Assembly (NCBI RefSeq): GCF_000316575.1
Contig: NC_019682.1
Span: 2,044,001-2,108,000, forward strand
DNA: 64,000 nt
Source of the DNA: Calothrix sp. PCC 7507
GTDB taxonomy: Bacteria; Cyanobacteriota; Cyanobacteriia; Cyanobacteriales; Nostocaceae
Direction of reading: 5' to 3'
This document shows positions 25,757 to 34,387 of the stretch, piece by piece (position 1 is the stretch's first letter; every line of letters starts with the position of its first letter). Under the pieces are notes generated by a model. It made no database searches, was not told the origin of the DNA, and worked only from the letters and a program-made list of their open reading frames with translations. Position numbers and translations under genes: made by a program.

Positions 25757-26119
25757 TTACAAAGGACGGTCGAAGCGTTGTTTGATCCGAGTCGCTTTGC
25801 CAATGCGCTGACGGAGATAGTAGAGTTTAGCACGACGTACTTTACCACGGCGCAACACTTTGATGCTGTCAATCCGAGGAGAATGTAGGAGAAATACTCG
25901 TTCTACACCGACACCTTGAAATACCTTCCGGACTGTGATTGTTTCGTTAATGCCGCCATTACGTTTAGCAATCACTACGCCTTCATAGGGCTGTACGCGG
26001 AATTTTTCGCCTTCCTTAATTTTGACACCGACTTTCACTGTATCGCCGACATAAATGAGCGGCAGATTCGATTTTAGTTGTTCCGCTTCAATAGAGCGGA
26101 TGATTTCTTGAGCGTTCAT
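25757..26119 (-). CDS. rplS: 50S ribosomal protein L19
   Basis: A 120-residue L19 with the diagnostic motif RPYEGVV-type segment ([20 protein letters not shown]), [40 protein letters not shown] and [15 protein letters not shown]. It lies at the 30S-50S interface. Complete and of standard length. It lies upstream of tRNA-Trp/secE on the same strand. Confidence 0.99.
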   Translation of the reverse strand: MNAQEIIRSIEAEQLKSNLPLIYVGDTVKVGVKIKEGEKFRVQPYEGVVIAKRNGGINETITVRKVFQGVGVERVFLLHSPRIDSIKVLRRGKVRRAKLYYLRQRIGKATRIKQRFDRPL

Positions 26120-26500
26120 AGCCTATTTGCTTTAAAAAACCCACGATCATCAATCATAAATCCATAACCCCCTGAGAGTCCAGTTATTTGATGAGAAGCA
26201 GGAATTTGGCTGTGGTGGTCTGGTACAAGCCGAGTGGAATTGTGGGTGATTTTTTTTGCCCTGCTTTCCTTCTTCCTGATCCAAATGGATTTTATGGAAA
26301 AAATGTTACATCAGACTGTATGAAAGTTGCTTCATCTGGTGAATCCTATCTCTATAGGATAAAAGATGAAGCTATAACTGGTGTAATTAGTCACCAATAT
26401 GCCTTCTTGATTTTACACTAACTAAATTTATTTATGAGGTTCTTTTTCCCTGCCCTGTTCCCCCTGGACTTTTTGCTCTTCTCTGACAGGTTTCAAATTT
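26120..26500. other. Divergent intergenic region rplS / glycosyltransferase
   Basis: This should contain the rplS promoter (minus) and the glycosyltransferase promoter (plus). A 77-codon plus-strand frame at 26188-26421 has no recognisable motif or ribosome site and I do not call it a gene. No clear terminator or repeat was seen. Confidence 0.4.
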
Positions 26501-27445
26501 ATGAAATTTAGTGTCGTCATTACTACCTATAATCGCCTAAGCTTGCTGCGACGAGCAATTGACTCTGCGCTCAACCAGACAATGAAGTGTGAAGTTGTGG
26601 TTGCTGATGACTGTTCGTCTGATGAAACCGAAAACTATGTCAAAAGTTTGGGTAAAGGCATTGTTTATCATCGCAATCATGTTAACAAGGGTCATGCGGC
26701 TACAGTCAATGCTGGAGTGGAAAGGGCCAGCGGTGATTGGATTAAGTTTTTAGATGATGATGATTATCTAGCACCAAACTGTTTAGAAGAGATGTCTAGG
26801 GCGATCGCACTTCATCCTAGTTCTGTTATCTGTTCATGCATTGCAGCTCAGGTAGATAGTAATGAAGTAGAACTCAGTCGCACTCCACAATGTGGGCCGG
26901 GGTTGGCTTTTTATATCCCCCAAGCAGATATTCACTACGGTATGCTTTTAGAGCTTGTACCTTTTGGTACGCCTGTGCAAGTAGCTTGTCACCGAGAAAG
27001 TTTCTTGCAAACTGGTGGTTGGAACTCGGAACTTGATGCTAACTGTGATGATATTGATTCTTGGATTCGCATTGCTCAATTTGGTGATGCAATCTTCCTT
27101 AATCAGTGCCTTGCTTATCGCACAATTTGGACTGGTGCTTATAATCAAAAGTTTTCTTTGTCTGAGCGCCTAGCTACAAATATTTTTATGAAGGAGAAAA
27201 TTTACGCATTGGTTGACCAAAAGCACTTGTCTCGAATGCCTACCCTTGCTAGTACCAGAAAATACTTAAAACTTCACTGGTGCTTAGTAGCTTTAAAGCA
27301 TGGGAAAATCAAAAGTTTTTTGGTGATGCTATTCCCCAGCATTATTTCTCCCATCGCTTGGTGGCTTTTGCTGATTGCTTTTTTATCCCGCCGAATTAAT
27401 AAATCTAATACTTGTATCAACAAATTTGTTTTGATTGAGTCTTGA
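26501..27445 (+). CDS. Family 2 glycosyltransferase
   Basis: A 314-residue GT-A fold enzyme. The N-terminus SVVITTYNRLSLLRRAIDSA is the nucleotide-sugar-binding start, VVADDCSSDET the first acidic site and IKFLDDDDYLAPNC the DXD metal site (about residue 86); NCDDIDSWIRIAQFGDA is the usual acceptor-side motif. Two hydrophobic stretches at the C-terminus (FLVMLFPSIISPIAWWLLLI) suggest membrane association. A single gene, so the sugar and acceptor (lipid, polysaccharide or protein) cannot be told. Confidence 0.9.
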   Translation: MKFSVVITTYNRLSLLRRAIDSALNQTMKCEVVVADDCSSDETENYVKSLGKGIVYHRNHVNKGHAATVNAGVERASGDWIKFLDDDDYLAPNCLEEMSRAIALHPSSVICSCIAAQVDSNEVELSRTPQCGPGLAFYIPQADIHYGMLLELVPFGTPVQVACHRESFLQTGGWNSELDANCDDIDSWIRIAQFGDAIFLNQCLAYRTIWTGAYNQKFSLSERLATNIFMKEKIYALVDQKHLSRMPTLASTRKYLKLHWCLVALKHGKIKSFLVMLFPSIISPIAWWLLLIAFLSRRINKSNTCINKFVLIES

Positions 27446-27651
27446 ATTGGGCATTGAGCATTAGGCATTAGGCATTGGGAAGTTGTGAAGAGACGCGATT
27501 AATGGCGTCTGTACCAAAAGTCAAGAATTATTCCCTCATCACCTCCATTCCCCCTGCTCCCTGCCCCCACTGACAGGTATAGGTATTTTATAACCGTGGC
27601 TGAAATGGGGTTTTTCCGTTGGTTAACAACTCAAAAGTTAGTTAAGCATAG
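27446..27651. repeat. Intergenic DNA with short tandem repeats
   Basis: The gap after the glycosyltransferase has a degenerate repeat of the GGCATTA/GGGCATT type at about 27446-27480, and further low-information DNA. No gene found. Confidence 0.4.
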
Positions 27652-27687
27652 AAAAACCTCGCTGATTGCCGGGGAGGACAGCGAGGT
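27652..27687 (-). terminator. Rho-independent terminator (minus strand)
   Basis: On the minus strand ACCTCGCTG pairs perfectly with CAGCGAGGT around a 14-base loop and is followed by TTTTT. It lies about 130 bases downstream of the small exported-protein gene and would end its transcript. Confidence 0.75.
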
Positions 27688-27818
27688 CGAATAGTAGAAT
27701 TTTTATTATTGTTATTGATTCAGAGGAGTCAGAATTTAGGAGCCAAGAAGGAAATTCTGGATTCTCAATTCCTACTATCAGTTTGAGGCTTTTGCTATCG
27801 ATCTACTTATTTGTGAAG

Positions 27819-28034
27819 TTAGTTTTTGGCTTTATTTAATGTGTTATGAGTTTTCTTGTGGTGAGTTTTCTTACCGGAATGAGTTTTAAGACCTTTGACA
27901 AATGCGTGTTTAGTCACACTCTTAGTAGCTGGAGTTGGCGCGGTAGCAGCTTCCGCTTGAAAAGCAGGAGCTACAAGAGCTACGGGGGTAGCAAGTACTA
28001 GCGCCACAAGTAAACCTTTAGCGAACTTATTCAT
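27819..28034 (-). CDS. Small exported His/Lys-rich peptide
   Basis: From ATG 28034 the product is 71 residues: a signal peptide (NKFAKGLLVALVLATPVALV, cut likely after AEA) and a mature part of about 40 residues rich in Lys, His and Thr (THSGKKTHHKKTHNTLNKAK). The longer frame to 28100 adds nothing signal-like. The mature peptide is strongly basic and could bind metal, acidic polysaccharide or be a structural or antimicrobial peptide; function is unknown. It is a single gene with its own terminator. Confidence 0.75.
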   Translation of the reverse strand: MNKFAKGLLVALVLATPVALVAPAFQAEAATAPTPATKSVTKHAFVKGLKTHSGKKTHHKKTHNTLNKAKN

Positions 28035-28138
28035 GTGAAACTCGTGTTTATTTGATTTAAGAACCAACAATATGAATATCCCAAATTCATATGTCAGCAT
28101 CTTGTTATTGATATGAATTTTCTATGTCCATTTCTGCT

Positions 28139-28771
28139 TTAACCACGGTTACGTTCTAGCAGGAGCATCATTACCAAGCTTAACAAGAGCTGCTGTTCTT
28201 CGCGATCGCTAATTTGATCGACGGCTTTGATGATAAATCGTCTGGAGAGGAAGGAAGGGATTTTTTCCAACCGCATCACAACTGAGCCATCAGTCCGGTT
28301 GACTAAGTAGACTGGATTAAATACATAACCAGTAAACATTCCCAAAACTGGGATTTCTGCGAATAAAGCATCTGCAACCTTCACCCACGGATTCTTCTCC
28401 TGGATGTTGAGAATACTTACATCACCATCAAATATGTCATAGCGGGCACGCCACAGCGATCGCAAACCCCGGCGTTTTACCCCACCGAGATAGTTTCCTT
28501 GGCTATCGGTGAAGTCATAGCGAGCAGAAAAATCAATAATGCGATCGGCTTTGATGTAATACAGCGGACGGCTTTGCTCAACATCACCAAAGACAGTAAT
28601 TGCTTCCTTGAGTTTAAATAGCTTCTGTTTGACGTAAAAAACCAACTTTCCTTGACTGTCAACCACAGATATTTGTGGCGCTAATGCCCAAAATTTGAAT
28701 GTCAATTCTAGAGGATATTGCATAGGTTCAACCAAAGGGTCAAAAATTCTCCCCTTATTAATCCCATTCAT
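28139..28771 (-). CDS. LURP-one-related (Tubby-C-like fold) protein
   Basis: A 210-residue protein with the LOR/LURP-one pattern: ISVVDSQGKLVFYVKQKLFK, LKEAITVFGDVEQSRPLYYI, then YDFTDSQGNYLGGVKRRGLR and YDIFDGDVSILNIQEKNPWV. It ends with a short hydrophobic helix (QQLLLSLVMMLLLERNRG). The fold is a beta-barrel around a central helix like Tubby; bacterial members are uncharacterised and may bind lipids or DNA. No partner gene is evident. Confidence 0.75.
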   Translation of the reverse strand: MNGINKGRIFDPLVEPMQYPLELTFKFWALAPQISVVDSQGKLVFYVKQKLFKLKEAITVFGDVEQSRPLYYIKADRIIDFSARYDFTDSQGNYLGGVKRRGLRSLWRARYDIFDGDVSILNIQEKNPWVKVADALFAEIPVLGMFTGYVFNPVYLVNRTDGSVVMRLEKIPSFLSRRFIIKAVDQISDREEQQLLLSLVMMLLLERNRG

Positions 28772-28927
28772 GTGAGGTAAATAACATCAAATATAAGAGA
28801 CGTTCCGCCAGGATTCAAAATACCTATTTCTCCTCAATTCTGGCTCTTGACTCCTTTAAATTAAAAATCGTCATAAACTATAGACATAATAACGTTTCTC
28901 TGGAATTTCCCAAAAATATCGCCAGTA

Positions 28928-28977
28928 AGTGCATAAACAGATCAAGCCCAACCTATTGAGTAAGTGAAGGGGTTGAA
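28928..28977 (+). promoter_or_regulatory. 50-bp upstream element, copy 1
   Basis: AGTGCATAAAC, then AACCTATTGAGTAAGTGAAG and GGGTTGAA, matches the element at 31218-31266 at 42 of 50 positions. It ends 36 bases before the start of an exported-protein gene. It may be a shared promoter/5'-UTR control site. Confidence 0.55.
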
Positions 28978-29013
28978 ACCCAACAGACACAACGACACTG
29001 AAACTTGAGGAGA

Positions 29014-29670
29014 ATGATCATGAAATTCCGTCACTTAACTGGTTCTTTGCTAACAGCTACCGCACTTTTGACCTCTACATTACCAGCTTTCGCAGGTCCC
29101 TTTGATGCCGTCAAGCCCGCTGCTGCTATCTTCCAACCCGGTGCTGCAATTAAACCCGGTGCAGGTGTAGGTAATGTAACTCCTGGTGCCCCTAATAATC
29201 CCAATGGTAATACTGAAATCCAAGGATTAGGCGACCATAAGTCCTGGGTTGATCCCAATACTTTAGCCAAAGATCCACGCGCCTTGTGTAGCGATGTTGG
29301 CTTGGGTAGCAACACCCTCAACAGTTCTAGCAAGCTTGTAGTAGCTACCACTAACAACACTCGTTCTAGTTCTGCCAAAACCCACAATGATGGCGGTGGC
29401 GGTGGTTTTAGCTTCTTAGGTATTGGTGCTAATGGTAGTGGTTCTAGCGCCGGGAGCCAAAATAATAGCAGTTCTAGAGATCAAAGCAATAACCGCAACG
29501 AAGAAAAAACCAATAGTTCATCTACAGTAGTTCAAGGTAAGAATTGCGATGCTTTCGTTAACTCGGCTGCTGCTAGAGATATGAACTTTGAAGATAACCT
29601 TACCCGCCGTTATGAAATCAAAACCGGTCGTCGGGGACAACAGGTTAATCAACTCCTAGACAATAAATAA
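29014..29670 (+). CDS. Exported protein, Asn/Ser/Gly-rich, unknown
   Basis: The start is ATG 29014 or 29020 (MKFRHLTG), after a GAGGAG site. The signal peptide is KFRHLTGSLLTATALLTSTL ending PAFAG. The mature part of about 190 residues opens with Pro/Ala/Gly repeats (FQPGAAIKPGAGVGNVTPGA), has one Cys in RALCSDVGLGS, a disordered Gly/Ser/Asn region (DGGGGGFSFLGIGANGSG) and another Cys in GKNCDAF, and ends with a basic helix-like stretch MNFEDNLTRRYEIKTGRRGQ. The two Cys could form a disulphide. No family is recognised. It shares its upstream element with the gene at 31338. Confidence 0.7.
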   Translation: MIMKFRHLTGSLLTATALLTSTLPAFAGPFDAVKPAAAIFQPGAAIKPGAGVGNVTPGAPNNPNGNTEIQGLGDHKSWVDPNTLAKDPRALCSDVGLGSNTLNSSSKLVVATTNNTRSSSAKTHNDGGGGGFSFLGIGANGSGSSAGSQNNSSSRDQSNNRNEEKTNSSSTVVQGKNCDAFVNSAAARDMNFEDNLTRRYEIKTGRRGQQVNQLLDNK

Positions 29671-29867
29671 GTGATGGTCTTTTCACGGGAATACTTAGAC
29701 TGTCCTTTGAGGTTGGTAATTGGTGATAATCAATTACCACTCAAAACAAGATATGAGTTTATTAAACAGGCTTGACGTTATCAGTTATCTACATTATTTA
29801 ATTTTGAATTATTTTGACGCCGGGGTCAGCGCCCTGGCAATTGCTTTATGTATCCTCAGGAGACATT

Positions 29868-30341
29868 ATGAATAGTCCGCTAGGAACGAGGATTTTTACC
29901 GTTAGTACAACTTTATTGTTGTCTGCAATATTTTTGACTACACTCCAAACTCCATCATCTGCAAATCCGGCTCCCACAATTCGCGATTCGCAAATCTTGC
30001 CGTATTTGCTCGATAATCCTAATGACAACTCGGTGGTAAAAGTGCGTTGTATTCCTCAACAGAGCCGAGAAGTAGACAGAAATCGCCGATTCATCAGGGA
30101 TAGTCTGTTGCAATCAAATTCCGGCGATGGCGCAGCCAACGCCTTCGGCGAACGCAATCAAAACATTACAATTGAAATCGAAGGCAGTTGTCGCAACGTC
30201 AGAATTCGTGTCCAAGACGACGCCAACTTTTCTGATTTTCCTGTCTATAATCCCTACTTAGATCGCAATCATCCAGAATCTAACGACTCTTGGCTCACTC
30301 GTGAAGGTTCTGGATGGTATTGGCTTCTACATCGTCGCTAA
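29868..30341 (+). CDS. Exported protein of unknown function
   Basis: The ATG at 29868 follows CAGGAG and begins a signal peptide (NSPLGTRIFTVSTTLLLSAI, cut after ANP or SSA). The mature part of about 125 residues contains two Cys (VVKVRCIPQQ and IEGSCRNVRIRV), a likely disulphide, and aromatic C-terminal sequence WLTREGSGWYWLLHRR. I do not recognise it. The frame is open 18 codons upstream but lacks a signal there. Confidence 0.7.
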   Translation: MNSPLGTRIFTVSTTLLLSAIFLTTLQTPSSANPAPTIRDSQILPYLLDNPNDNSVVKVRCIPQQSREVDRNRRFIRDSLLQSNSGDGAANAFGERNQNITIEIEGSCRNVRIRVQDDANFSDFPVYNPYLDRNHPESNDSWLTREGSGWYWLLHRR

Positions 30342-30446
30342 CTCTAGTTTTTTGATGAATTATAGTTCTCACTGTTGCCCAAAGACTAGAATTTTTTTGC
30401 ATGATCTTGTGTATGCTGCAAAAATTAAACATCAAAATCATCCAAA

Positions 30447-30863
30447 ATGGCTAGAGATATTTTCCATCAACAAGTTAAAACAGCTTTAATTAAAGATGGA
30501 TGGATTATCACCCATGACCCTCTAACAATTCGTGTCAGCGAAGCAGTGAAATTACAAATTGATTTGGCAGCAGAAAATGCTATAGCAGCCGAACGCGACA
30601 CTGAAAAAATTGCCGTTGAAATCAAAAGCTTTGTTGGAGACTCTGATATCAGTGCCTTCCATACTGCACTTGGTCAATATCTCAATTATTGCCAAGCACT
30701 GGAGGAGCAAGAACCAGATCGCATTGTCTACTTAGCCATTCCCGATGAAACCTATCAAGATTTTTTTCAGCTTGCCTTTATCCAACGTGCCCTTAAGCGT
30801 TATCAAGTCAATTTGATGACTTACGATCCTAATCAGGAGGAAATACTGCAATGGATAAAGTAG
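30447..30863 (+). CDS. xisH: XisH: fdxN-element excision controlling factor family
   Basis: A 138-residue XisH-family protein. Identified by MARDIFHQQVKTALIKDGW, ITHDPL, the acidic-catalytic-looking core QIDLAAENAIAAERDTEKIA, VEIKSFVG (a PD-(D/E)XK-like D...E-x-K arrangement) and FHTALGQYLNY. In Anabaena, xisH and xisI are needed for developmentally regulated excision of the fdxN element; similar pairs are common elsewhere in cyanobacteria without that element. It overlaps xisI by 13 bases. Confidence 0.93.
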   Translation: MARDIFHQQVKTALIKDGWIITHDPLTIRVSEAVKLQIDLAAENAIAAERDTEKIAVEIKSFVGDSDISAFHTALGQYLNYCQALEEQEPDRIVYLAIPDETYQDFFQLAFIQRALKRYQVNLMTYDPNQEEILQWIK

Positions 30864-31186
30864 AACACTATCGACAATTTGTCAAACAAATCTTGACAGA
30901 ACACGCCCAAATTTCTGCCACTACAGATACAGTCAAGACAGAACTAATTTTTGACACCGAACACGACCATTATCAACTTGCTTACGTTGGCTGGCAAGGA
31001 AATAAACGGGTGTTTGGCCCTGTGATGCACTTTGACATTCAAGAAGGCAAAATTTGGATTCAATATAACGGTACGGAAGAATCTATTGCTGAACGTCTCG
31101 TGAATATGGGCGTACCTTCCAGTGATATAGTCATTGGGTTTCATTCATCTTTTAAACGCCAATTTACTGGGTATGCTGTAGGTTAG
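30851..31186 (+). CDS. xisI: XisI: fdxN-element excision controlling factor family
   Basis: A 111-residue XisI protein with the family pattern: KVEHYRQFVKQILTEHAQIS, DTEHDHYQLAYVGWQGNKRV, FDIQEGKIWIQYNGTEESIA and the C-terminal FHSSFKRQFTGYAVG. It acts with XisH. The overlapping start, inside the XisH 3' end, implies coupled translation. No excision element boundary is seen in this window, so the pair may serve another locus or another function. Confidence 0.93.
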   Translation: MDKVEHYRQFVKQILTEHAQISATTDTVKTELIFDTEHDHYQLAYVGWQGNKRVFGPVMHFDIQEGKIWIQYNGTEESIAERLVNMGVPSSDIVIGFHSSFKRQFTGYAVG

Positions 31187-31217
31187 CCCTTTCGAGGCTA
31201 AAAGTCTTGAACAGAAG

Positions 31218-31266
31218 AGTGCATAAACCGACAAACACAAACCTATTGATTAAGTGAAGGGGTTCA
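31218..31266 (+). promoter_or_regulatory. 50-bp upstream element, copy 2
   Basis: AGTGCATAAAC, then AACCTATTGATTAAGTGAAG and GGGTTCAA, lies 72 bases before the exported-protein gene at 31338. It is paired with the copy at 28928-28977. Confidence 0.55.
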
Positions 31267-31337
31267 ATCAGTGAACAGTGAACTTGATAACTGTTCAAAC
31301 CCAAAACACACCACGGAAATCAAAGGAAGAAACGGTC

Positions 31338-31988
31338 ATGAAAGCACAAATTTTGTTAAGTCTTGCTTGTTCAATGTCTTTGTTAGGTGCTGTCACATTA
31401 CCCGCTAGCGCTGAACCAGTTTCACCTGAACCTACTGTGCAGCCTCAGCCCCAAGCAATTAGCCAAGACGTGACCATTCCCCAAGATACAGCAATTATTG
31501 TGTCATTTCCCGCGCCGGTGACTATAGATGTTGGACAAAAACAAGATTTTCCCCTGACGCTACCTTTGGCTAGTGCCATTAAAGATGCTCAAGGTAATGT
31601 GATAGTGCCAGAAAACACTCCAGTCACTATTATCCTCAAACCCACTAATGGGGGAGCTAAAATTGTTGCCCAGTCGTTGGTGGTAAATGGTCGAATTGTG
31701 GCAATTAAAGCCTCAAGTCAAATGATTCCTGGCAATACTATTACCCAAAAGCGGGCTAATGACAAAGCTGTAGAAAATGGTTCTGTTTGGGGTAGACTCA
31801 CAGGAAGTACTCTAGGCTTTTTGAGCAATGGAGATCCAGAGCAATTCGACCGAGGTGCAATGTTAGGTAGCGCTATTGGTATAGTCTCCGGCTTGCGTTC
31901 TGCCGAAAACACCCGTGTTGTGCAGATTGCTCAAAGTAGTGTTTATGTTTTGTCTCTTGAGGCTCCTATTCAGCTATCTGCTCGCTAG
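31338..31988 (+). CDS. Exported protein of unknown function
   Basis: ATG 31338 gives a signal peptide (KAQILLSLACSMSLLGAVTL, PASAEP). The mature part of about 190 residues contains a beta-rich domain (QDTAIIVSFPAPVTIDVGQK, VIVPENTPVTIILKPTNGGA, KIVAQSLVVNGRIVAIKASS) that resembles periplasmic TrbI-like domains, a Gly-rich stretch (AMLGSAIGIVSGL), and a C-terminal VYVLSLEAPIQL. A 20-codon upstream extension lacks a signal and is rejected. The 3' end overlaps the convergent CHAD gene by 23 bases. Confidence 0.75.
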   Translation: MKAQILLSLACSMSLLGAVTLPASAEPVSPEPTVQPQPQAISQDVTIPQDTAIIVSFPAPVTIDVGQKQDFPLTLPLASAIKDAQGNVIVPENTPVTIILKPTNGGAKIVAQSLVVNGRIVAIKASSQMIPGNTITQKRANDKAVENGSVWGRLTGSTLGFLSNGDPEQFDRGAMLGSAIGIVSGLRSAENTRVVQIAQSSVYVLSLEAPIQLSAR

Positions 31989-32982
31989 TTTCACTTTCAC
32001 TATCTGAGACTAATTCTAAGGGGTGCAGTATTGTTAAATGAAAGCCATGTCTACTTTCAACTTTGAGATATCGCTCTTGCAATGGTTGCCATTGCTGCCA
32101 TAATTTGTAACGATTTTCCACTAACAAATCAGTCAGTCCACTTAGATGAGTCTTCATTTCTGACCCAAATATATCTTCTAGCCACTCAGTTAAAACTTCA
32201 CTATCTTGTAACTCACCTAAAGTATCTTGGATGTTTTTCACATCTGCAATATAAGCCATGTAAGACTCACCATATAAGTCGGTAAATAACTCCATTTGGT
32301 ATCTTACACGTTTAGCTTGTTTTCGCAAATTGTGCAGTTCTTCACCTTGATTAGTTAATTGTTTTTCTACCTTTTCTGCTTCCCAGTCTTTGCAGATTGT
32401 CAATTCTGACTCTACAAATTGGGTACCCATTAGCCAACCAGGATGCAGCAAAAAACTGCTCACTTCTGGTAGCAGTAAATCTGGGAGAACTTGTTGAATA
32501 GCAACAGATGCCAATGGGTGATAAGTTGGTGCTGCTAACCACTCAGCTAATGACTGTTTTAAAGATTTGTAAGGTTCATCCTTTAATGTTGTTTGCACTG
32601 TAGAAAATGCATGTATCCGTTGTTTCTCTAAGGCATCGAATGCTGTGTGTAAATATTTCTGTTCTTTGGATGACAAATGTGGTTTGTAATTAGTTTCTAG
32701 TGTTTCTTTCAGTACATCTAAATCCCGGAGATTACCAAGGCGACGAGCTATTTTACCGATATTTTTATCACTAACTGGCTTAGGAAAATTCAGTGCTAGT
32801 CCAAACCTACTAACGGCAGTACGTAAGCGACGCATCCCTACCCGCATCTGGTGCAGCGCTTCTGGATCTTCATCTTTTTTGACTAATTTTTCCCACTTCA
32901 AGGTTTTCTTAACGTGTTTTTCAATTGCTTGGTAAGCATAGTCACCAAGAGTTTGTACTGTAGGCTTCGTAGCTAATTTCAT
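31966..32982 (-). CDS. CHAD domain protein
   Basis: A 338-residue alpha-helical CHAD protein, normal length. The domain signature is EALHQMRVGMRRLRTAVSRF, with a second half repeat EELHNLRKQAKRVRYQMELF; the conserved His and many basic residues line a positively charged pore that binds polyphosphate in studied members. A role in polyphosphate granules or phosphate signalling is therefore plausible. It stands alone and converges on the exported-protein gene. Confidence 0.9.
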   Translation of the reverse strand: MKLATKPTVQTLGDYAYQAIEKHVKKTLKWEKLVKKDEDPEALHQMRVGMRRLRTAVSRFGLALNFPKPVSDKNIGKIARRLGNLRDLDVLKETLETNYKPHLSSKEQKYLHTAFDALEKQRIHAFSTVQTTLKDEPYKSLKQSLAEWLAAPTYHPLASVAIQQVLPDLLLPEVSSFLLHPGWLMGTQFVESELTICKDWEAEKVEKQLTNQGEELHNLRKQAKRVRYQMELFTDLYGESYMAYIADVKNIQDTLGELQDSEVLTEWLEDIFGSEMKTHLSGLTDLLVENRYKLWQQWQPLQERYLKVESRHGFHLTILHPLELVSDSESETSEQIAE

Positions 32983-33285
32983 ATATTTATGGCAATGAGA
33001 TACTTAATCAAGTTATTGCATCATAACACTAGTTAAAAACTTGTATCTATCTCTTGAGGCTTTTTTTAAATGTATTTCGCTATTTGTAAAGATTATTTTT
33101 ACTCTGCCGCATTATTTTCGTTGGCAGATATCCTATGATTGCTAATATTCTGAGTGATCGCATATCTCAACTTCTTCTTTGCGATTGACATAAAAGTTAA
33201 GAGTCTTGAAGAAAATTGATATCTTAATCATTATTTATAATAAAACTTAAAATCATCAAAGCAAAAAAATTGAGGACTGTGTTAA
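32983..33285. other. AT-rich divergent promoter region, no gene seen
   Basis: This gap separates divergent genes (CHAD and DUF3616). It is AT-rich, with no hairpin or open frame of note. Promoters for both should lie here. Confidence 0.4.
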
Positions 33286-34377
33286 ATGTATAACTCATCT
33301 TTAATTAGTCAAGTTATCTTGCAGTTTGACAATAGTTTTCAAGAACATCGGAAAGACCTATCTGCGGTATTGCTGACAAGCCAAAAGCATATGTGGCTGG
33401 GGTCGGACGAAACCTCAACTATTGAAAGACTATCTTTAGATGATACTGATAAATTTACCGGACATAAACAATTTCGGGTGTCAGAATTTATCAATTTACC
33501 AGCATCAGATAATGAAGAAATAGATATCGAAGGGCTTGCTTATGCAAGTTATTACTTATGGTTTGTAGGTTCCCATAGCTACAAGCGTAAAAAAAACAAA
33601 CCTGCTCAGACTGATATCAAAAACATTCAAAGGCTAGCAAAAGTTATTACAGAACCTAATCGCTATCTTTTGGGACGGATTCCCCTTGTGGATGGACAGT
33701 TGTTTCCATCTTGTCCACACCCCGAAAATGCAAATTTGCAATTGAGTGCTGCAAAATTAAAGTTGACAGACCAAGGTAATTTGCTGATGTCAGTTTTAGT
33801 TGATGATCCGCATCTGGGATGCTTTGTGAAAGCCGCAATTCCTGGAAAAGATAATGGCTTTGATATCGAAGGGATAGGTGTTGTTCAAAGTCGGATTTTC
33901 TTGGGTTTGCGAGGTCCGGTATTGCGGGGTTGGGCGGTAATTTTGGAAATAGAGTTAGAAGATTCTAACTTAGGAGAGATGACATTACGACAAATTGGTG
34001 AAGGGAATAAGAAATATAAAAAACATTTTTTGTGGCTAAATGGATTGGGAATTCGAGATTTATGTATAGATGGTGAAAACTTGTTGATTTTAGCTGGGCC
34101 AACAATGGATTTAGATGGATCGGTGCAAGTTTATCAGTGGAAAAATGGTGTTAATATTTCAGAAAATGTTCTCAATTACCCAGATTTAGTACAAGATGTT
34201 CCTTTTGGATATAGGGAAGATCATGCTGAGGGCATGACAATTTTTAATGATGTAGCTAGGAAACCTGCATTGTTGATAGTTTATGATTCACCGACAGCAA
34301 CTAGGTTAGTCGGTGAAAGTAGTGTAGTAGCAGATGTATTTGAGTTGAGGGCAGGGGGAATGACTCTTGACAAATGA
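33286..34377 (+). CDS. DUF3616 domain protein
   Basis: A 363-residue protein with the DUF3616 layout: a beta-propeller-like run of strands with the conserved segments EEIDIEGLAYASYYLWFVGS, then SHSYKRKKNK, and later NGFDIEGIGVVQSRIFLGLR, GPVLRGWAVILEIE and LGIRDLCIDGENLLILAGPT, ending DHAEGMTIF. The repeated DIEG(L/I) motif with acidic residues suggests metal or phosphate binding. No signal peptide. Function unknown; it may be a phosphoesterase-like propeller, which is inference only. Confidence 0.85.
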   Translation: MYNSSLISQVILQFDNSFQEHRKDLSAVLLTSQKHMWLGSDETSTIERLSLDDTDKFTGHKQFRVSEFINLPASDNEEIDIEGLAYASYYLWFVGSHSYKRKKNKPAQTDIKNIQRLAKVITEPNRYLLGRIPLVDGQLFPSCPHPENANLQLSAAKLKLTDQGNLLMSVLVDDPHLGCFVKAAIPGKDNGFDIEGIGVVQSRIFLGLRGPVLRGWAVILEIELEDSNLGEMTLRQIGEGNKKYKKHFLWLNGLGIRDLCIDGENLLILAGPTMDLDGSVQVYQWKNGVNISENVLNYPDLVQDVPFGYREDHAEGMTIFNDVARKPALLIVYDSPTATRLVGESSVVADVFELRAGGMTLDK

Positions 34378-34387
34378 CAATCTCAAA

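Noticed and set aside
26188-26421. 77-codon plus-strand ORF upstream of the glycosyltransferase
   Set aside because: No ribosome site, no recognisable motif, and it sits in the expected promoter region of rplS and the glycosyltransferase.
29712-29738. GGTAATTG/CAATTACC hairpin after the gene at 29014
   Set aside because: No T-run follows and the stem is AT-rich; a terminator role is not supported.
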